This document shows, in pieces, positions 54,590-64,000 of a stretch of DNA of 64,000 nt. Source of the stretch: Lentinula raphanica (Eukaryota; Basidiomycota; Agaricomycetes; Agaricales; Omphalotaceae); contig JANVFP010000051.1 in assembly GCA_027919835.1 (NCBI GenBank), forward strand, positions 1 through 64,000, given 5' to 3'. The translations under genes and the position numbers were made by a program. The notes under the pieces were generated by a model, which saw nothing but the letters and a program-made list of their open reading frames with translations, was not told where the DNA came from and did no database searches. Numbering within the stretch: position 1 is the stretch's first letter; every line of letters starts with the position of its first letter.

Positions 54590-55000
54590 ACCTAGGTGAA
54601 TATGAGTAGGTGTTTATGCGTCTCGCCCGCTTCAGGTCAGTGTCGCCTAGTCTTTTGCATGCATGCTTTGTGCATGCTTCATTTCATCTCGTCTCCTATT
54701 CCCTGCGTGCACTCACCATCGCGGCAACCCCTTCAAGTTGTTGTGTGGGTCCCCAGAATTCCAACGAATGGTCCTGTTGAAGATGGTGAAAAAGTCTGTT
54801 AGGCTGTTAGGCTGCTGTGAATCGAACACAGTGCGCTGATGAATTGGGCATTCTGCAGAACTTGCACGCCGCACTGGGAACATCACTATCCTTCTTCTCA
54901 TCGGCAATAAGGTATTCTGCTCGACTAGCGATCTCCTGAATGTTCATCCATCATCCACCTTGAGGTCATATCGGAGGTGCTCGGACGATATTATGCTGCA
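54590..55000 (+). pseudogene. Degraded third copy of the second-branch gene
   Basis: The upstream block (54530-54600) and the start of exon 1 (TTTATGCGTCTCGCCCGCTTCAGG) match those of the 26408 gene, as do a NGPVEDGE peptide and the end CTCATCGGCAA..GATCTCCTGAATGTTCATCC of the 52492 copy. The hydrophobic core is lost and the frame is broken several times. Downstream exons are missing. Confidence 0.55.
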
Positions 55001-55063
55001 TCTGTGAGAGTCATCGCTTGCTGGAGAAGAGGAACGACCGGAAGATGAGGAGGTGGTTGGGAG

Positions 55064-55680
55064 GTGGCATTAGAATTTGAAAGGCAATTCGGCAGGGATT
55101 GTCCAGCTTATGTAAGTTTGCCGACTCGGAGTGTTCGTCTTCCTCCAGGCTCCTTCACTATCCTCTTCTATCCACGGTGTTCAGAACCTCTATTTCGCGC
55201 TCGTCAACGTCTCTGGCATCTCAACGCGCAGTGGAAGTCTCCGGGTCTCAATCTCAAGCTCGAATACATAATGTCATAGACTGTCGTTCATCCATTCATC
55301 GTTCACTCCCGGTTCAATCTACAATCCAGCATTTTGCCTGATTTCGTTAAACCAAAGGTTAGAGAGATGGACGAGAACTAGTGGATGGACCCAGATGCTA
55401 TCAATAGGACCTTTGAGCAAAGGATATGTCCTCTGTATCACTTCCTCATTCTGTTTTCAGTTGATTGGTGTCGAAACTTCTACTGCTTTACGACGGCTTG
55501 AGTTCCCTTTACATCTGCTATGATCACAGCTGAGGAACTTGCAAGAGCTCATCCTGTTGTTTCTTCGGTCAAGACGCTCTCTTGTTAACTCCTGACACCA
55601 ACTATACTCGAGTCTCGAGAACAGTGCAAAAATCATAGTAGGAACCCCTCAAGGCGTGGGATCAGTCATCAGTAAAATGG
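55064..55680. repeat. Second copy of the relic disrupted by the retrotransposon
   Basis: Matches 28860-29105 and then 51230-51580 in order, with the 22-kb element absent. It therefore shows the pre-insertion arrangement. It may be an old intron-containing gene (PDAVIGLFEQ-like peptide in one copy, PDAINRTFEQ in the other) but frames are broken in both. Confidence 0.6.
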
Positions 55681-55689
55681 CAAAAATCT

Positions 55690-56920
55690 TATGACAGAAT
55701 GTAACCTGTTATGTGAGCGATAGTTGGTATAACCACGATATGACCTTGTTCTCCTGCCATGACGGTGGATAATGCCATGTAACAGATCACTTTTTTCACG
55801 ATGTCGCGACCCCATTGTAATATTGGCATAATCTCCCAGATATTCTGTATATAGCTATGAAGGAGCAATGATATCCTGGATACTACATATGCTCAATATA
55901 ATCTCATAGAGATATTATGAAGTTGGCGCAATGTCCGTTGTGGCTTGTATGTCATTGTAGTTCAGCAAGGATGCTTTGAGCACCACATATGTTTCATTCA
56001 ACATCCTCAATATATCATGGTTCTGACGATGATTATGTCCTTATATGAGGCTACACAAGAGGAGAGAGAGACACGTTATGATTGATTGTAGCAATAAGAG
56101 TTATACACTATAACTGCCGACGAGGACTAGGCTAACGACGACAGAGAATGATACACGATAACTGCCGACGAGGACTAGGCTACCGAGGACAGGCTACCGA
56201 TGACAGAGAATGGGAGTAAGGGAAACATATGAGGCCTAGACGTTCTTGGTAACTGCTTGTCTACGAGAGATCATCTTCGTTCCGCGGTTGTTTGCAGCAG
56301 AACCAGTTCCAGTGAAGATACGGCTACAGAGGAATGATCAATCGTTGATGGCAGATGGCAGGTAGCCTGGAACCCAGGGCTCGTAAGGCCATCGTGCTCG
56401 ACATGTTTGAAACTCCGACGCAATGCCAGGTGCTGCCGGTCGATCAATCTCACGTAACTGATATGACTCTCATACTGACTCTGAGTCTTTTTGCCAATTT
56501 CTTCTCTTACATCAAGCTTAATGAATACAGGAAACTGTGTGAAGACAAGCCAGACTCTGAGCGCAAGAATCCTATGACATTCTGGGTACATTCCTTGCAG
56601 GAAACACCAATTTGGCCACCCAGAACACTCAGCTCGGGCCGCTCAGCCAGATCGTACAGATGTCACCATGTCAGATTTGCATGGCTTTCACAACTCTTGC
56701 AAGTGAAGGGACTCCAAGAGAGAGCTGACAGAAGAGTCTGTCATGAAGCTGATTCATTGGCATATAAGCTCAAGACAGAGCACATATACAAGACTTACAA
56801 GTCAAAGAAAAGAGAATCAATGAGCACGAGCGTGCTATTGCATCAAATTCTCACAGGCCGGCATCAAGCGGCAGTGTCAAAATATTTCAAATATGTCGAG
56901 CACGGGGATCTCAGGCAGCT
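55690..56920. other. No supported gene
   Basis: A duplicated phrase, ACTGCCGACGAGGACTAGGCTA, occurs at 56112 and 56159 (47-bp spacing). The plus-strand frame at 56355-56954 runs into the foldback element and holds a possible intron (GTACATTCCTTGCAG region), but no domain is seen. Confidence 0.4.
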
Positions 56921-57480
56921 GATTCTGCCAGGCTTTTGCAAAAGATTCCGATAACTATCCAAACATGTTTTGCAAAAAATCTGGATAACTCATCGGCCCT
57001 ACTAGAAAACTAATATTTAAATGATTTAAAAAAGAATTAAAATATTATTTTTAATAATGAATTGCTTATATCTCTTGAACCAGCCATTTTTAGAGAAAAC
57101 TGAGACCCCCCTTATGTAATATAGGTCTAGGGCTACCTCCCAACCCCCAACCCCAACCCCTAACCCTAACCCCTAACCCATGAAAAATATCCTCAACCCC
57201 TAACCCCTAACAGGCCCCAACCCCCTAACCCCTAACCCTAGTTTCCTTATGTTGGGCAACAAATCAGACCCCTCCCTATGTGGGGGTTAGCACAAGTGCT
57301 AACCCCCACGGTCGGTGCCTGATTTGTTGCTTAACCCCAGTTTTTTAGTATTTTTATTATTTTTTAATTCTTTTTTAAATGATTTAAATATTCATTTGTG
57401 GCAGTGCTGATAACTATCCAGATATTTTGCAAAACATGTTTGGATAGTTATCGGAATCTTTTGCAAAAGTCTGGCTGAAT
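56921..57480. mobile_element. Small foldback element related to the one at 4307-7412
   Basis: About 560 bp. The ends read GATTCTGCCAGGCTTTTG and, reverse-complemented from the right, TATTCAGCCAGACTTTTG; the inverted repeat continues over GATAACTATCCAAACATG and the AT-rich AAATGATTTAAAAAAGAATT block. The middle holds nested stems: GCAACAAATCAG (57256) with its complement (57319), and a perfect 14-bp stem GTGGGGGTTAGCAC at 57280-57309. The left arm carries the telomere-like block. CAGCT precedes both this element and the large one, and both have CTTTTG..AAAAG then GA..TATCC, so they are one family. No coding capacity. Confidence 0.85.
57141..57240. repeat. Interstitial telomere-like repeats (CCCTAA type)
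   Basis: Irregular runs of CCCTAA, CCCCTAA and CCCCAA over 100 bp inside the foldback element. TTAGGG is the usual fungal telomere unit; the irregular spacing and the inverted-repeat context argue that it belongs to the element, not to a chromosome end. Confidence 0.8.
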
Positions 57481-57511
57481 ATGGTGTCTCAGGAGCCCTT
57501 GGTACCAGGCA

Positions 57512-59306
57512 TTATTCAAGAACGACTTTTCTTCTTGAACTATTGCGGCTAGCCAGGCTAGATGGCAGGGAATAATGTACGCACTCGGTCCACCACTTCA
57601 GTAAGTCTTTCGCTTGCTTTGCAGCATCATCATCAGCCGGGTCTTCAAAAAAGTCGACGACGAAATTCCAGAGGTCTCGATAGTTATAGCCATCATAGCA
57701 GTTGGTCCATTGCGAGGCGTCGGTAAGTGCAAGGTGAAGCTTTGATGACAGAGTGAGTATACAACAAACAGATCAAAGAGCAACACGCACATGTACAGCG
57801 GCGTAAGCGATAGATCTTGGAGTGACTTCGGACAGATGAATGATATTGGCAACGTGAGCACGATGGCTATTAGTGGGTTTGGTCTTCTTTGCAGGAGGCA
57901 GGTTCTCGACGTCCTCGGACTGATCTTTTGCAGAGGATGGTGAGGTATAGATGGTGCGATATACCTTAAAACAGACGACATTTGAGTACAAACAAGATGA
58001 TAGAGACAAGAACGTACTTGCAACAAGAGATAGCTTTGCAGGTAGCCATCGTCAGGGGAATCGGCGTTGAATTCTTCGTCCTTGTAGAAGCAGCGGGAGC
58101 GAGCAGAGCTAGCGAAGTCATATTCAGGATCCATTCGTTGGACAGCTGCGCGTGTACTACAAGGAATAGTTGGATCAAGCAAAGACTAGATGGGGAGAAA
58201 CTTACTTGGCATCACTCCAGTCAATCTCAACTGGACAAAGAAGACCTCCGGTCATGTCATTCTGAAGTCCACAGTTAGCACGAGAGCCTTCATCAAGCTC
58301 GTCGAGTAGCCCGAGTGAGGCTGAGGAAGAAGAGGAGGAAGAAGAGGAGGTCACATCGTCGTCAGGTCACGTCTAGCATTGTTTCTCACGCTCACGTTCA
58401 GCCGTCAACGATCGTGCTTCCCGAAACTCCTTCATCTTCTGCTCGTTGATCTTGCGAATACGGCGATTGAGCTCCTTACCAACAATCTTGGTAGCAGATT
58501 GGGTGTCATGAGTCTTCGCACTTTCGGCTCCTCGCTCAAGCTCAAGAATAATCAGCAATCATTGTGATAGAAATCGGAACTGTGCAGTCTTACCTCGTTG
58601 AGCAACACGTTGCCACCCTCTTTACCTACCTCATTGATGAAGTCCTTCACGATATGCTCCATTTCTCTGACTGCAGTATATCCTCGCTCCAATCTATTCT
58701 CATGGTGAGTACTGCCATCCATGATCAATGACGATGATTGAAATTAACTTACTCGCGTTTTTCAGCTCTCTCTTCTTCGGACAATTCTTCAAGTTCATCA
58801 AACTCTTCTTCATTTCGATCTTCGTGATAACCTTTAGCACGATATGTGTCGCGCTGCAACTGGATCGTGACAAGGTCATCGAATACAACGACTCGACGAG
58901 GTATGGCGCGTCCCTTTTGAAGGGCAGTAGGCTCAGTACCTTTTTGCCTAGGTATGCAGTTGTTAGCATTGTCAATTCCAGGTATGGCTGAAAGAACTTA
59001 CGCCCGTTTACGCTTTTTCCCTTCTTCGGCAGGTTTTTGCGCATTCATCAAAACATGAAGCTGTCGTCGGAGATCGTTGAGCTCAGCATCACGAGCATCG
59101 TCAGAACTAGCGCGACGACGCGTCGAGGACCGAATAGGGGAGGAATTCAGACCCCTTCCTCTCGATCGACTATGCGAAGGAGAGCGGGATCGTCCTCGGG
59201 GCGGAGAGGAGCGCGTGGTACGACTAGAACGGTTGTGCTGCTCACAAAATATGTTATCTTGGAGGGAAATAGTCAGATGCCTTGGAGGACTCACACTACT
59301 GGGCAT
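57512..59306 (-). CDS. DUF6698-like protein of unknown function
   Basis: ATG at 59306 (MPSS, then an intron), stop TAA at 57512-57514. Exons splice in phase through at least seven introns; one with branch TGCTAGAC near 58375-58315 removes apparent stops. The N-terminus is Arg/Ser-rich (RSRSPSHSRSRGRG) with a coiled DLRRQLHVLM; then FDDLVTIQLQRD, acidic and helical segments, and the conserved C-terminal domain: CGLQNDMTGGLLCPVEIDWSDA, RMDPEYDF..RSRCFYKDEEF, YRTIYTSPSSA, ITxxSIAYAAVH-like PRSIAYAAVH, and NFVVDFFEDPADDDAAKQ. I know this domain from many multicopy Agaricomycete proteins (DUF6698, from memory). It ends 31 bp from the foldback element and is divergent from the transposase gene, 545 bp apart. 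Confidence 0.75.
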
Positions 59307-59850
59307 TGTTGTACTTGGTTAGTGACAGGAAGTCAAGGAGAGACGACAAAATTTTTGAGGGATGGTGGACGTTAAGGAAAGAAAGGTTCGTTTGGCCCCC
59401 GAACGCTTATATATCCGCAGAGCTCTAATTTCCAATCAACAGAGCGTTGAGACACCAGGTGATCGCGTACCCTTATTTCCAATACTGCTACTATCTACCA
59501 GTGCCGCTGTGATAAGATCCGCATTTTCCGACAAATTGAAGAGCTCCTATTCTCAACTCCGCTGCATTCCGCTCTGTCTGGTCTGACTTCAAACCTCAGT
59601 AAATCAGAGTATGACTTGGTCTTCGAGGCTGAGTCTGCTCTTCCTATCTCAGGTCATTCTTATCTATCTCATTTCCTGTGAATCCACCCAATTTCCTCCG
59701 CTCACTCAAAGAGATCACCGTGCGGAACCGCTCCGACTTCAAATCTTTTGCTACGGCTTCAAGTTGGAGTCTCTGACTTGCCTTCAAGACATTTCCCTCA
59801 GGCTGCAAACACCAAACTGGACTTGTCCGACAGCGTTGTTTGGCCCTCAA
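59307..59850. promoter_or_regulatory. Divergent promoter region of DUF6698-like and Plavaka-like genes
   Basis: Gene-free space between two divergent starts (59306 minus, 59851 plus). No clear TATA box decides either start. The short frame at 59611 on the plus strand is open into the first exon but lacks domains. Confidence 0.45.
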
Positions 59851-62800
59851 ATGCAGTATTCATGTGTACCTGGATGCTCAGCTGGACCGTGGTCCAGCAA
59901 GCGCGCAGTAGCGATACACCGAAGTTCTTGCCCTACATATCGTGGATATTATGCTGGAAAACGAAAACATGACGGCGATGCGGGCAATGCCAGTGATCCT
60001 AGTCCTCCAACTCATGACAGAGACATTGCCGACATCAAAGCTTTGGAACGAAAGCGAAAGAAGGCTCGACTCCAACGTGAAGCAAGGCTCACTGCTAGTG
60101 GAAGTCCTGTACTACTATCAACCACCTCCCAGGACAATGTATGTACTTTTAACCTGCAAATATCTCCTCTCCGAACAGACCTCTTACTATGCTTCTCTTC
60201 AGAGACTTCCCGAAGCCGGTCCTAGCCATTTGTCTCTGGATGATTCTGACAAGGCTGCCACAAGTTCCACTGTATCTTTCCCAGATGACGTATGGGCTTC
60301 ATTCGAAACTCCGTTCACAGATTGATACTCATTTTGCTCTACAGACCCAATTTCCTCAAGCTCGTCCTAGCCTTTCTCCTCACATGGACCCGGAATCTGA
60401 TGACTTCGTAAATCATAGCCCAGGTCCAGTCGATGTCAATACTGGTCCGATTGGCACAGAAACTCTGGCGAACATAGTAAGTTTACCTTCTACAGTTAAT
60501 CTAATTTATTGACTTGGTTGTCCCATGTACAACAGAGCTCTATCGCACCTATCGTTGCCAGCGATAGCAGAAACCCTTTCGACGAAGAAACAGCTGCCAG
60601 TCAACGGCCAAAACGTACTCGGCGCCTCCCTGCTCGATACAAGGACTTTCTTCCTGAAGGCATCACCGCTGTTGTCAATCCTACCCCTCCCATACCAGAA
60701 CCCAATCACAATCAGCCTTCAACCATTCGACGAGTAACTATTTGTTTTCGAGAGCAGCTCAAGACCAGTTTGAACTCATTTGGGCTATGGCGCGAATATC
60801 CGCATAAGCCTTCCCATGATCCTGATGGTGAAGTTGGGATCGAAGATTTGTCCAATCTTCCAGGTCAGAAGGGTCTCGATGACGATGACGAGAGTCAGAG
60901 TGAACCGGATATTGACTCGCCTCTCAATCCGACACAAACTCTCTTGACTGGCTGGCAGAATAACGGTGTCCCGATGAAATCTAACGGCGAAATGAATCTG
61001 CTTGCTAGTATCATCCAACGACCGGACTTCAATGTTGCCGAACTTCAAGGGTACAGTGCACAGGCTGCAAATGCAAAGGTTACAAAGGCCGATGAAAACT
61101 GGGATTACAACAAGCTCAAAGATTCATTCCAAGAGGCTTCCGTCGACATTGAGGTTCCTTCAGGGAACAAGAATATTCCTTCAAAGACATTCTCCATCCC
61201 TGGCCTCTTGTATCGGACTCCTCTTTCCGTGATACGTGCTGCCTTTACTGGTCCACTTGCGAAACAGTTCCATTACACTCCCTTTCGACTCTTCCAAAAA
61301 ATCCCATCTCCTGATAGCTCACAGGACGAACACTCGCAGACTGACTCGGAAAACTCCGAGTCGCAGAGTGAAAACTCACAGGACGAAAAGGGACAGCGAG
61401 TATATACTGATCTGTATAACTCAGATGCTTTCCTCCGAGAGCATGCCCTGGTCCAACAAGCTCCGACAGACGATCCTGGATGCACTTGCGAAAAAGTCGT
61501 TGCCGCCTTGATGTGTTGGTCTGATGCGACTCTGCTTGCCAACTTTGGAACGGCTAAGTTATGGCCAGTATACATGCTCTTTGGGAATCTTTCGAAATAC
61601 GTTCGGGCCCTACCCAATTCGGGAGCTGTGAATCATCTCGCGTACATCCCAGTCATCCCAGATTCCATCAAACACGACATCGAGACATTTTACACAAAAC
61701 GAAAGGCCGACATCATCACCCACTGTAACCGTGAACTCTACCATGCTGTCTGGCGACACCTCCTGGATGATGACTTTGTTCATGCTTACCGATACGGTGT
61801 TGTCATCAAGTGCTCTGATGGCGTTGACCGTCGAATCTATCCTAGGTTCTTCACATATTCGGCGGATTATCCTGAGAAGTTAGTGCATCTCTGTTTTGAT
61901 TGAGCACGTACTGAACATTGTGTTAGGGTCTTGCTGGCTACTATACGGGATCTTGGGAATTGTCCTTGCCCACGCTGTCTATGTCCTAAGAATTCCTTAG
62001 ACCAAATGGGTACGCGACAAGATATCGCATTCCGGACAAGAAACCTTCGGAAATTTCTCATGGACAAGGTCAGAGCTGCACGCGACTTCATCTATCGTAA
62101 AGGATTTGGCATTCGGAGTGCTCGTGTTGAAGCACTACTCAAAGCTACTTCTTCCGTTCCAACAATGGTAAGGTGTCTCAAGCCAACTGCTATCATGTAT
62201 TCATATGCTGTTCTCCAGAATGCGTTTATTGAATGGCTTGGGGTTGATTTTGATGTATCGCGCATGCTAGCACCAGATTTCATGCATGAATTTGAGCTTG
62301 GTGTTTGGAAAGTAATCTTCACGCATCTGATACGTGTACTCTATGGTCGAGATCCCAGACTTGTAGGTTTACTTGATCACCGGTATGCAATTTTTGCAAC
62401 AGCTTCTTCTGCTGCTGACCCTTCATATCAGATTCCGTCAAGTCCCAACATTCGGGTTCGATACCATACGTCTGTTTTCGAACAATGCATCAGAAATGAA
62501 ACGACTAGCTGCGCGGGACTTTGAAGATCTTCTTCAAGTGAGTTCCCACATACTAATCAAGATGTCAACTTTCAAGTTTCAATACTGATATCAGTTGGGT
62601 GAAACAGTGCTCGATCCCTGTATTTGAAGGGCTGATCGATGACACTGCTGAAAACCGACGTCTAATGAAGCTTCTCTACAGGGCTGCAGAGTGGCATGCT
62701 CTGGCAAAACTCAGGATGCACACTCAGCAAACTCTCGAATACATGGAGATGCGGACGCGAGAGTTTGGGAAGATCATGCGTGATTTTGGTACCTTTTGTG

Positions 62801-64000
62801 AGAAGAACTACAACACTTTTGAAACTAATCGCGAAAGGGAGGCTCGAACACGGCGCGCTTCGGGGAAAGCAACAAAACCGGATGCTCCTGCCTCTTCTAC
62901 TGCAACTGGTTCTCGTCGCAAGAAGCTCCTCAACTTATTCACTTATAAATGGCATGGTATGATGGACTATGTTTGGTTTATCAAATGGATGGGACCCACT
63001 GATAGTTACTCGACACAACTGGTATGTGTATCATACCTCATCAAGCAACCCAATTCTGAATGAACTTCCAGGGAGAACTAGCCCATCGTGTGGTCAAGAA
63101 ACTCTATAGCCTCGGGAACAAGAAGAAAGATCCTCTGCAGATTGGTCGCCGACTCCGACGTGTTGAATGGGGTAAACGTGTATTCGATCGTCGAGGAATT
63201 CATACCAAGCGTCGTCGCGCGCAGGCTGCAATGAACCAGGGTGACAGCATCTCTAGTCACTTTCACGTTGGGAAGACAAACAAGACAAAAAACGATATTC
63301 GAACATATACTAGTAGCGGTGATCCAGCCGCCAAGGTATGTCTTAGTAATTTGACCCCAACACTTTATATAACTTCACTGATACTCTTGCAGGACTTCTG
63401 GCCTAAACTTCAAGATCACCTCTTAGGCCGTTTGATGGAGCGTGAATTCGACGGCGATACGCATGAAACTTTCACGGACGATGACAGGAAACACATACGT
63501 ATCAAAGACCGAAGAGTGGTCGAGCTTCAGACACTGCGCATCAATTACACAACTTACGATGTCCGAAGAGATCAGGATACAATCAGTCCGCGGAGTCACC
63601 CTGATGCAATGGTATTGTCTCCGGAAACTGAACCAGGTGCCCATCCGTATTGGTATGCACGAATTCTTCGGATCTTTCGAGTCCATGTCATTTCCACACA
63701 CCCGAACGCCAGTACATCTCACTCTGGGCCTCGCGAGATGATTGTGTTATGGGTACGGTGGCTCGGCATTGAACCACAAGCCTGTTCAGGACATCAATTT
63801 GCTCGACTTCCCAAAGTTGGCTTTGTTGATGAGTCCGACCCATTTGCATTTGGCTTCCTTGACCCTGCACACATCATTCGTGGGTGCCATCTTATACCTG
63901 CATTCAGCTATGACCGAACGAATGGACTTCTACAAACAACTCATCCAACAGTTGCTCGAAAAGCACGCGAAACTGACGACTGGCAGTATTTCTATGTGGG
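59851..64000 (+). CDS. Plavaka-like (CACTA/CMC superfamily) transposase, 3' end beyond window
   Basis: Probable DNA transposase. ATG at 59851 begins MQYSCVPGCSAG..AIHRSSC, a zinc-finger-like C-x3-C..H-x3-C. Short exons (around 60145-60290 and 60345-60478) lead to a long exon from 60536 to 61878 with PKRTRRLPARYKD, an acidic linker and the conserved block CSDATLLANFGTAKLWPVYMLFGN..KYVRALPNSG. The next exon has the zinc-binding CPCPRCLCPK, and then LAPDFMHEFELGVWKVIFTHLIR, characteristic of the Plavaka family (memory). The exons from 62624 and 63075 on contain FTYKWHGMMDYVWFI, GELAHRVVKKLY, and the end YWYARILRIFRVHV..FGFLDPAHIIRGCHLIPAFSYDR..DDWQYFYV. Frames are open across about ten introns, so it may be active. 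Terminal inverted repeats were not found; the right end lies outside. Confidence 0.8.

Noticed and set aside
56355..56954. 199-codon plus-strand gene
   Set aside because: The frame ends inside the foldback element and lacks a domain; a possible intron does not give a recognisable product.
57141..57240. A chromosome end (telomere)
   Set aside because: The CCCTAA runs are irregular, only 100 bp, sit inside an inverted-repeat element and are followed by ordinary genes on both sides.
1..64000. tRNA or rRNA genes
   Set aside because: I saw no cloverleaf with the usual A and B boxes and no rRNA-like sequence, though I could not run a scan.

Overview
The window is fungal, most likely an agaricomycete basidiomycete. 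Evidence: genes are cut by many 50-70 nt GT-AG introns with CTAAC/CTGAC-type branch points, and several gene families known from basidiomycete genomes are present (MHCK/EF2-type alpha-kinase with N-terminal CxxC pairs, integrase-like single-copy-style gene, Plavaka/CACTA-like transposase, a DUF6698-like protein). I could not fix the genus. All homology calls are from memory and motif reading; no search was run.

Layout. 1-10.1 kb: two minus-strand genes of unknown function (one partial, one broken), embedded in DNA that carries many copies of a 15-bp palindrome (TGATCTnnnAGATCA); the broken gene has a 3.1-kb giant foldback element in an intron and a 31-bp frameshifting tandem duplication. 10.2-15.1 kb: an integrase-like gene (minus) and an alpha-kinase gene (plus), divergent across a 158-bp tandem repeat. 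16-22 kb: a tandem array of one family of predicted secreted proteins (a fragment, a copy with one nonsense codon, an intact copy). 23.8-25.9 kb: a CoA-dependent acyltransferase-like gene. 26.4-27.7 kb: an intact member of a second, related secreted-protein branch, whose relatives (one nonsense-broken, one relic) lie at 52.5 and 54.6 kb.

29.1-51.2 kb is a nest of two young LTR retrotransposons, both coding on the minus strand. The outer element (about 9.3 kb without the insert; 662-bp LTRs that look identical; TSD GAAC) has Gag-PR and Pol joined by a canonical -1 slippery site, plus an extra 360-codon ORF after pol. The inner element (12,775 bp; 685-bp LTRs with one difference; TSD CATAG) landed in that extra ORF. 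It is a chromodomain Ty3/gypsy element with Gag, PR and Pol in three frames joined by apparent -1 shifts, a self-primer type PBS complementary to the predicted 5' end of its own RNA, fourfold ACGTCA repeats in the LTR, and a spliced coiled-coil gene on the opposite strand between pol and the 3' LTR.

56.9-57.5 kb: a smaller foldback element related to the 4.3-kb one, carrying a CCCTAA-type telomere-like block. 57.5-64 kb: a DUF6698-like gene (minus) and a Plavaka-like transposase gene (plus) diverge from a shared promoter region; the latter runs off the right edge. The region is therefore a transposon-rich, repeatedly duplicated accessory segment; the best candidates for undescribed biology are the antisense gene of the inner retrotransposon, the extra ORF of the outer one, the secreted-protein superfamily, and the palindrome family in the left 10 kb.
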